NCBI GenBank assembly: GCA_002315455.1
Contig: DCGG01000129.1
Location: forward strand, 1-17,604
DNA length: 17,604 nt
Source: Lentisphaeria bacterium UBA1784
GTDB taxonomy: Bacteria > Verrucomicrobiota > Lentisphaeria > Victivallales > Victivallaceae
Direction: 5' to 3'
Shown here: positions 15,173 through 17,604 of the stretch, piece after piece
Numbering within the stretch: position 1 is the first letter of the stretch
Layout of the letters: the number at the start of each line of letters is the position of its first letter
Program-made: the position numbers and the translations under genes
The notes under the pieces: model-generated
Database searches by the model: none
Seen by the model: the letters and a program-made list of their open reading frames with translations, nothing else
What the model was told of the DNA's origin: nothing

Positions 15173-16136
15173 GATCTTTCTTCCTTGTTTCTCGGAGTTG
15201 TTGCGGGAGTTCCGGCGCCGAAGCCTTTCCCGGACACCGCAAAGTTGCGAAGACGATCTCCGGGATGCACCCGAGACGCGCGGTGATCCGGTCGCCGCCG
15301 GCGCCGGAGGTGACGAAGATCCGGTTGCCCCGCAGGGTATAGAGGCCGCGGTCATAGTTGTATTCGTATTTCGCATCCGGATCGCGGTCAGGACGATTGC
15401 CCTCCTCGTCGACGGGGTAGGACCGTACCGGGATGCTCCGCAGGGGGCCGCAGCCGGGGATCCGGATCTGTAAACCGTGGGTATGGCCGGAAAACATCGG
15501 GACGTTCCGGTGCGGCGGAAGAAATTTCGCGGATCCCGGAGCATGGGCGAGGACGATCATGGTCCCCTCTTCTGGAAGTCCCGGGGGAACCGTGTTTTTG
15601 CCCATGGGTGAGGTGGAGTAGTCATCGATCCCGAGGAGCAGAAACTCTCTGCCCCGGAAGGTGAGCGGACGCAGTTCACCCGTCAGGACGGAGCATCCTG
15701 CCGCCTCCACGGAACGGCGGATCATATTCCGGTCGTGCCACAATTCGTGGTTCCCCAGCACCGCGAAACATCCAAGCGGAGCGGAGAAGCCTTTCAGGTA
15801 TTCCGTCAAATCCGTCAGGGAGGCCTCCGGGACAGCGGGGGGAACCCCATGGACGAAATCTCCTCCGAAAAGGATTAGGTGGGGATGTGCCTTCTGCACG
15901 AGTTTTGCGATCCGGCGGAGGAGTTTCGGATGGTCCGGTCTCGGGAAGGCGTGCAGATCGCTGAGGAAGGCGATCCGCAGACCGTCCAGTTCCGGCGGCA
16001 GGGCGGGGAGTTCGATCTCGATGCGCTTCACCGTCAGCAGATTTGGTTCTACGCCAAAGATCCACACGCCGAGGACCATGATCCCGACGACCAGGACCAC
16101 GGAGGAAATGCGGAGGAACTCAAGAGGGGATCTCAT
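15159..16136 (-). CDS. Membrane-anchored metallophosphoesterase (YkuE/YaeI-like)
   Basis: The 325-residue product starts with one hydrophobic helix (about 9-28) that should anchor it in the inner membrane with the enzyme outside or at the membrane face. The calcineurin-like phosphoesterase motifs are complete: SDLH (59-62), GGD (91-93), GNHE (128-131), His198 in LAHAP and GHTHG (217-221). They bind two metal ions and hydrolyse phosphodiester or phosphomonoester bonds. Related proteins have been linked to lipid or cell-envelope phosphoesters, but the substrate is not known here. Its ATG overlaps the clpC stop (ATGA), so it is translationally coupled to clpC. Its own stop overlaps the next gene. 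Confidence 0.85.
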   Translation of the reverse strand: MRSPLEFLRISSVVLVVGIMVLGVWIFGVEPNLLTVKRIEIELPALPPELDGLRIAFLSDLHAFPRPDHPKLLRRIAKLVQKAHPHLILFGGDFVHGVPPAVPEASLTDLTEYLKGFSAPLGCFAVLGNHELWHDRNMIRRSVEAAGCSVLTGELRPLTFRGREFLLLGIDDYSTSPMGKNTVPPGLPEEGTMIVLAHAPGSAKFLPPHRNVPMFSGHTHGLQIRIPGCGPLRSIPVRSYPVDEEGNRPDRDPDAKYEYNYDRGLYTLRGNRIFVTSGAGGDRITARLGCIPEIVFATLRCPGKASAPELPQQLRETRKKDHEVR

Positions 16137-17604
16137 GCTTTTTTCTTGGAACTTCTGCCGGAGGCGGTTTTTTTCGCGGCGTTCCGTTCCGGGAGAAAGA
16201 GCAGTTTCTGCTGATCCATCTCCACCCGGATCCCGGAGGCACCCCGGAACCGTTCCTTCAGCAGTTCTTCCGCGAGTGGATCCTCGAGGAAGCGTTCCAC
16301 GGCCCGGCGGAGGGGCCTCGCGCCGAATTCCGGTTCATAGCCCTTGCCGATCAGGTACTCCTTCACCTCGTCGGAGACGGAGAAAGCGTATCCCAGATCC
16401 TTCAGCCGGGAACCGAGTTTGTTCAGTTCCAATTCCACGATGCCGATGAGGTCGGCCTTCTCCAGCCGGCGGAAGACCACCACGTCATCCACCCGGTTGA
16501 TGAACTCCGGCCGGAAGGCCCGTTTGGCGATCTCGAGGAGTTTGTCCTCCGCCCCGGCGGAACCGGAGCCCGAGCCGCCGAAGCCGAGACTTCCGCCCCG
16601 GGCGATCTCGGAAGCGCCCACATTGCTGGTCATGATGATGATGGTGTTGCAGAAATCGATCCTGCGGCCGAGGGTGTCGGTGATGCGGCCCTCCTCGAGG
16701 ATCTGCAGCAGCATGTGCATCACGTCGGGGTGCGCCTTCTCGATCTCGTCGAAAAGGACCACGCTGTACGGATGGCGGCGGACCTTTTCGGTGAGTTCTC
16801 CGCCCTCGCCGTGGCCCACGTAGCCCGGCGGAGAACCGATGAGCCGGGAGACGTTGAACTTCTCCATGTATTCGGACATATCCACTTGGATCAGTGCATC
16901 TGGGTCGCCGAAGAGAAATTCCGCCAGCGCCTTGGCCAGCAGGGTCTTGCCCACGCCGGTGGGGCCGAGGAAGATGAAGGAACCGATGGGACGGTTCGGA
17001 TTTTTGAGTTCGGCCCGGGACCGCCGGAGCGCCCGGGAGATGGCGGAGACCGCCTGATCCTGACCGATGACCACCTTTCGCAGTTCGCTTTCCATACGGA
17101 GGAGTTTGGCCTTGTCGCCCTCCTCCATCTGCTGGACTGGAATGCCGGTGAGTTTCGCCACCACCTGCGCGACGTCGGCGGGGGTGATAGTCTGGCGCTG
17201 TTCGGCGCAGGAGCGCTTCCATTCGGCGCGGAGTTCCTCCATCTCTTTCCGGAGGGAGCGTTCCGCGTCCCGCTTCCTGGCCGCCAGTTCGAAGTCCTGC
17301 GCATCGATGGCCTGTTCCTTCTCCTTGCGGATGGATTCCAGATCGTGTTCCATTTTTGCGGTGTCCGGCGGCGGGATCATGCCGTGGATGCGGGCGCGGG
17401 CGCCGGATTCATCCATGACGTCGATGGCCTTGTCCGGCAGAAAGCGGCCGGAGATGTAGCGGTCGGCGAGACGCACGGCGGCTTCGAGCGCGCCGGGGGC
17501 GTAGCAGACGTGATGGTGCTTCTCATAGGTGGCGCGCAGTCCTTCGAGGATGCGGATGGAGTCCGCCACGTTGGGCGGGTTGACCATCACCGGCTGGAAG
17601 CGCC
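16133..17604 (-). CDS. clpC: ATP-dependent chaperone ClpC, C-terminal part (runs off the window)
   Basis: The gene enters from the right edge; the 490 visible residues are the end of the first AAA+ module and all of the second. RFQPVMVNPP opens the fragment, followed by a UVR-like coiled region (FELAARKRDAERSLRKEME) typical of ClpC and absent from ClpB. The second AAA+ domain shows Walker A GPTGVGKT, the pore loop region GYVGHGEGG, Walker B VVLFDEIE, sensor 1 TSN and sensor 2 GARPLRR. The protein uses ATP to unfold substrates for the ClpP protease. The C-terminal tail is Lys/Ser-rich (KKTASGRSSKKKA). Its stop overlaps the phosphoesterase start, making it the head, or near the head, of the operon in this window. 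Confidence 0.9.
   Translation of the reverse strand, partial: RFQPVMVNPPNVADSIRILEGLRATYEKHHHVCYAPGALEAAVRLADRYISGRFLPDKAIDVMDESGARARIHGMIPPPDTAKMEHDLESIRKEKEQAIDAQDFELAARKRDAERSLRKEMEELRAEWKRSCAEQRQTITPADVAQVVAKLTGIPVQQMEEGDKAKLLRMESELRKVVIGQDQAVSAISRALRRSRAELKNPNRPIGSFIFLGPTGVGKTLLAKALAEFLFGDPDALIQVDMSEYMEKFNVSRLIGSPPGYVGHGEGGELTEKVRRHPYSVVLFDEIEKAHPDVMHMLLQILEEGRITDTLGRRIDFCNTIIIMTSNVGASEIARGGSLGFGGSGSGSAGAEDKLLEIAKRAFRPEFINRVDDVVVFRRLEKADLIGIVELELNKLGSRLKDLGYAFSVSDEVKEYLIGKGYEPEFGARPLRRAVERFLEDPLAEELLKERFRGASGIRVEMDQQKLLFLPERNAAKKTASGRSSKKKA

Noticed and set aside
1..17604. CRISPR arrays, tRNA, rRNA, insertion sequences or riboswitches
   Set aside because: I looked for regular repeats, inverted-repeat-flanked transposase genes and conserved RNA folds and found none I could support.

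Overview
The window is a GC-rich, gene-dense bacterial segment with about 13 protein-coding genes and no rRNA, tRNA, CRISPR or mobile element that I can see. The mix points to a member of the Lentisphaerota/Planctomycetota-type (PVC) bacteria, probably a Victivallis-like organism. The clues are several secreted proteins with Sec signals and glycoside-hydrolase-like or beta-propeller folds, a DUF4434 protein, a ClpC with a UVR region, and secreted proteins with no close recognisable family. This assignment is an inference from gene content, not proof.

Layout. (1) 84-3500, minus strand: a two-gene unit for secreted proteins, a small unknown followed by an 848-residue glycoside-hydrolase-like protein. 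(2) 3501-3953: a divergent regulatory region with a promoter for each direction and an imperfect repeat. (3) 3954-7873, plus strand: an SLC12-type cation-chloride cotransporter, a secreted HExxH metallopeptidase candidate with its own promoter, and a flavodoxin-fold FMN reductase. (4) 7940-9689, minus: a DUF4434 TIM-barrel protein and an AAC(3)-family N-acetyltransferase, ending in a hairpin shared with the converging reductase. (5) 9859-11265, plus: a secreted FG-GAP/PL11-like beta-propeller protein, divergent from the DUF4434 gene and closed by a strong hairpin. (6) 11319-17604, minus: a tightly packed run of clpC (partial), a membrane-anchored metallophosphoesterase, a double zinc-binding protein, a degenerate hybrid histidine kinase, a pedestal-only class B PBP and a SEDS glycosyltransferase.

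The most unusual block is 11319-14742. Three genes are linked by ATGA stop/start overlaps. The SEDS protein keeps the residues expected of an active peptidoglycan glycosyltransferase. Its partner is a class B penicillin-binding protein that stops where the transpeptidase domain should begin. The first gene resembles a membrane hybrid histidine kinase but lacks the phospho-accepting His, a key N-box Asn, the G1 glycines, the receiver Asp and the receiver Lys. This looks like a cell-envelope module in which a signalling-like membrane protein and a non-crosslinking PBP pedestal control a SEDS glycan polymerase.

Six sigma70-type promoters can be read directly. Five have a 17-base spacer and one has 18. 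Three use the same TTGCAA/TATATT hexamers, and most predicted transcripts start about 31-35 bases before the start codon. This regularity helped choose start codons.
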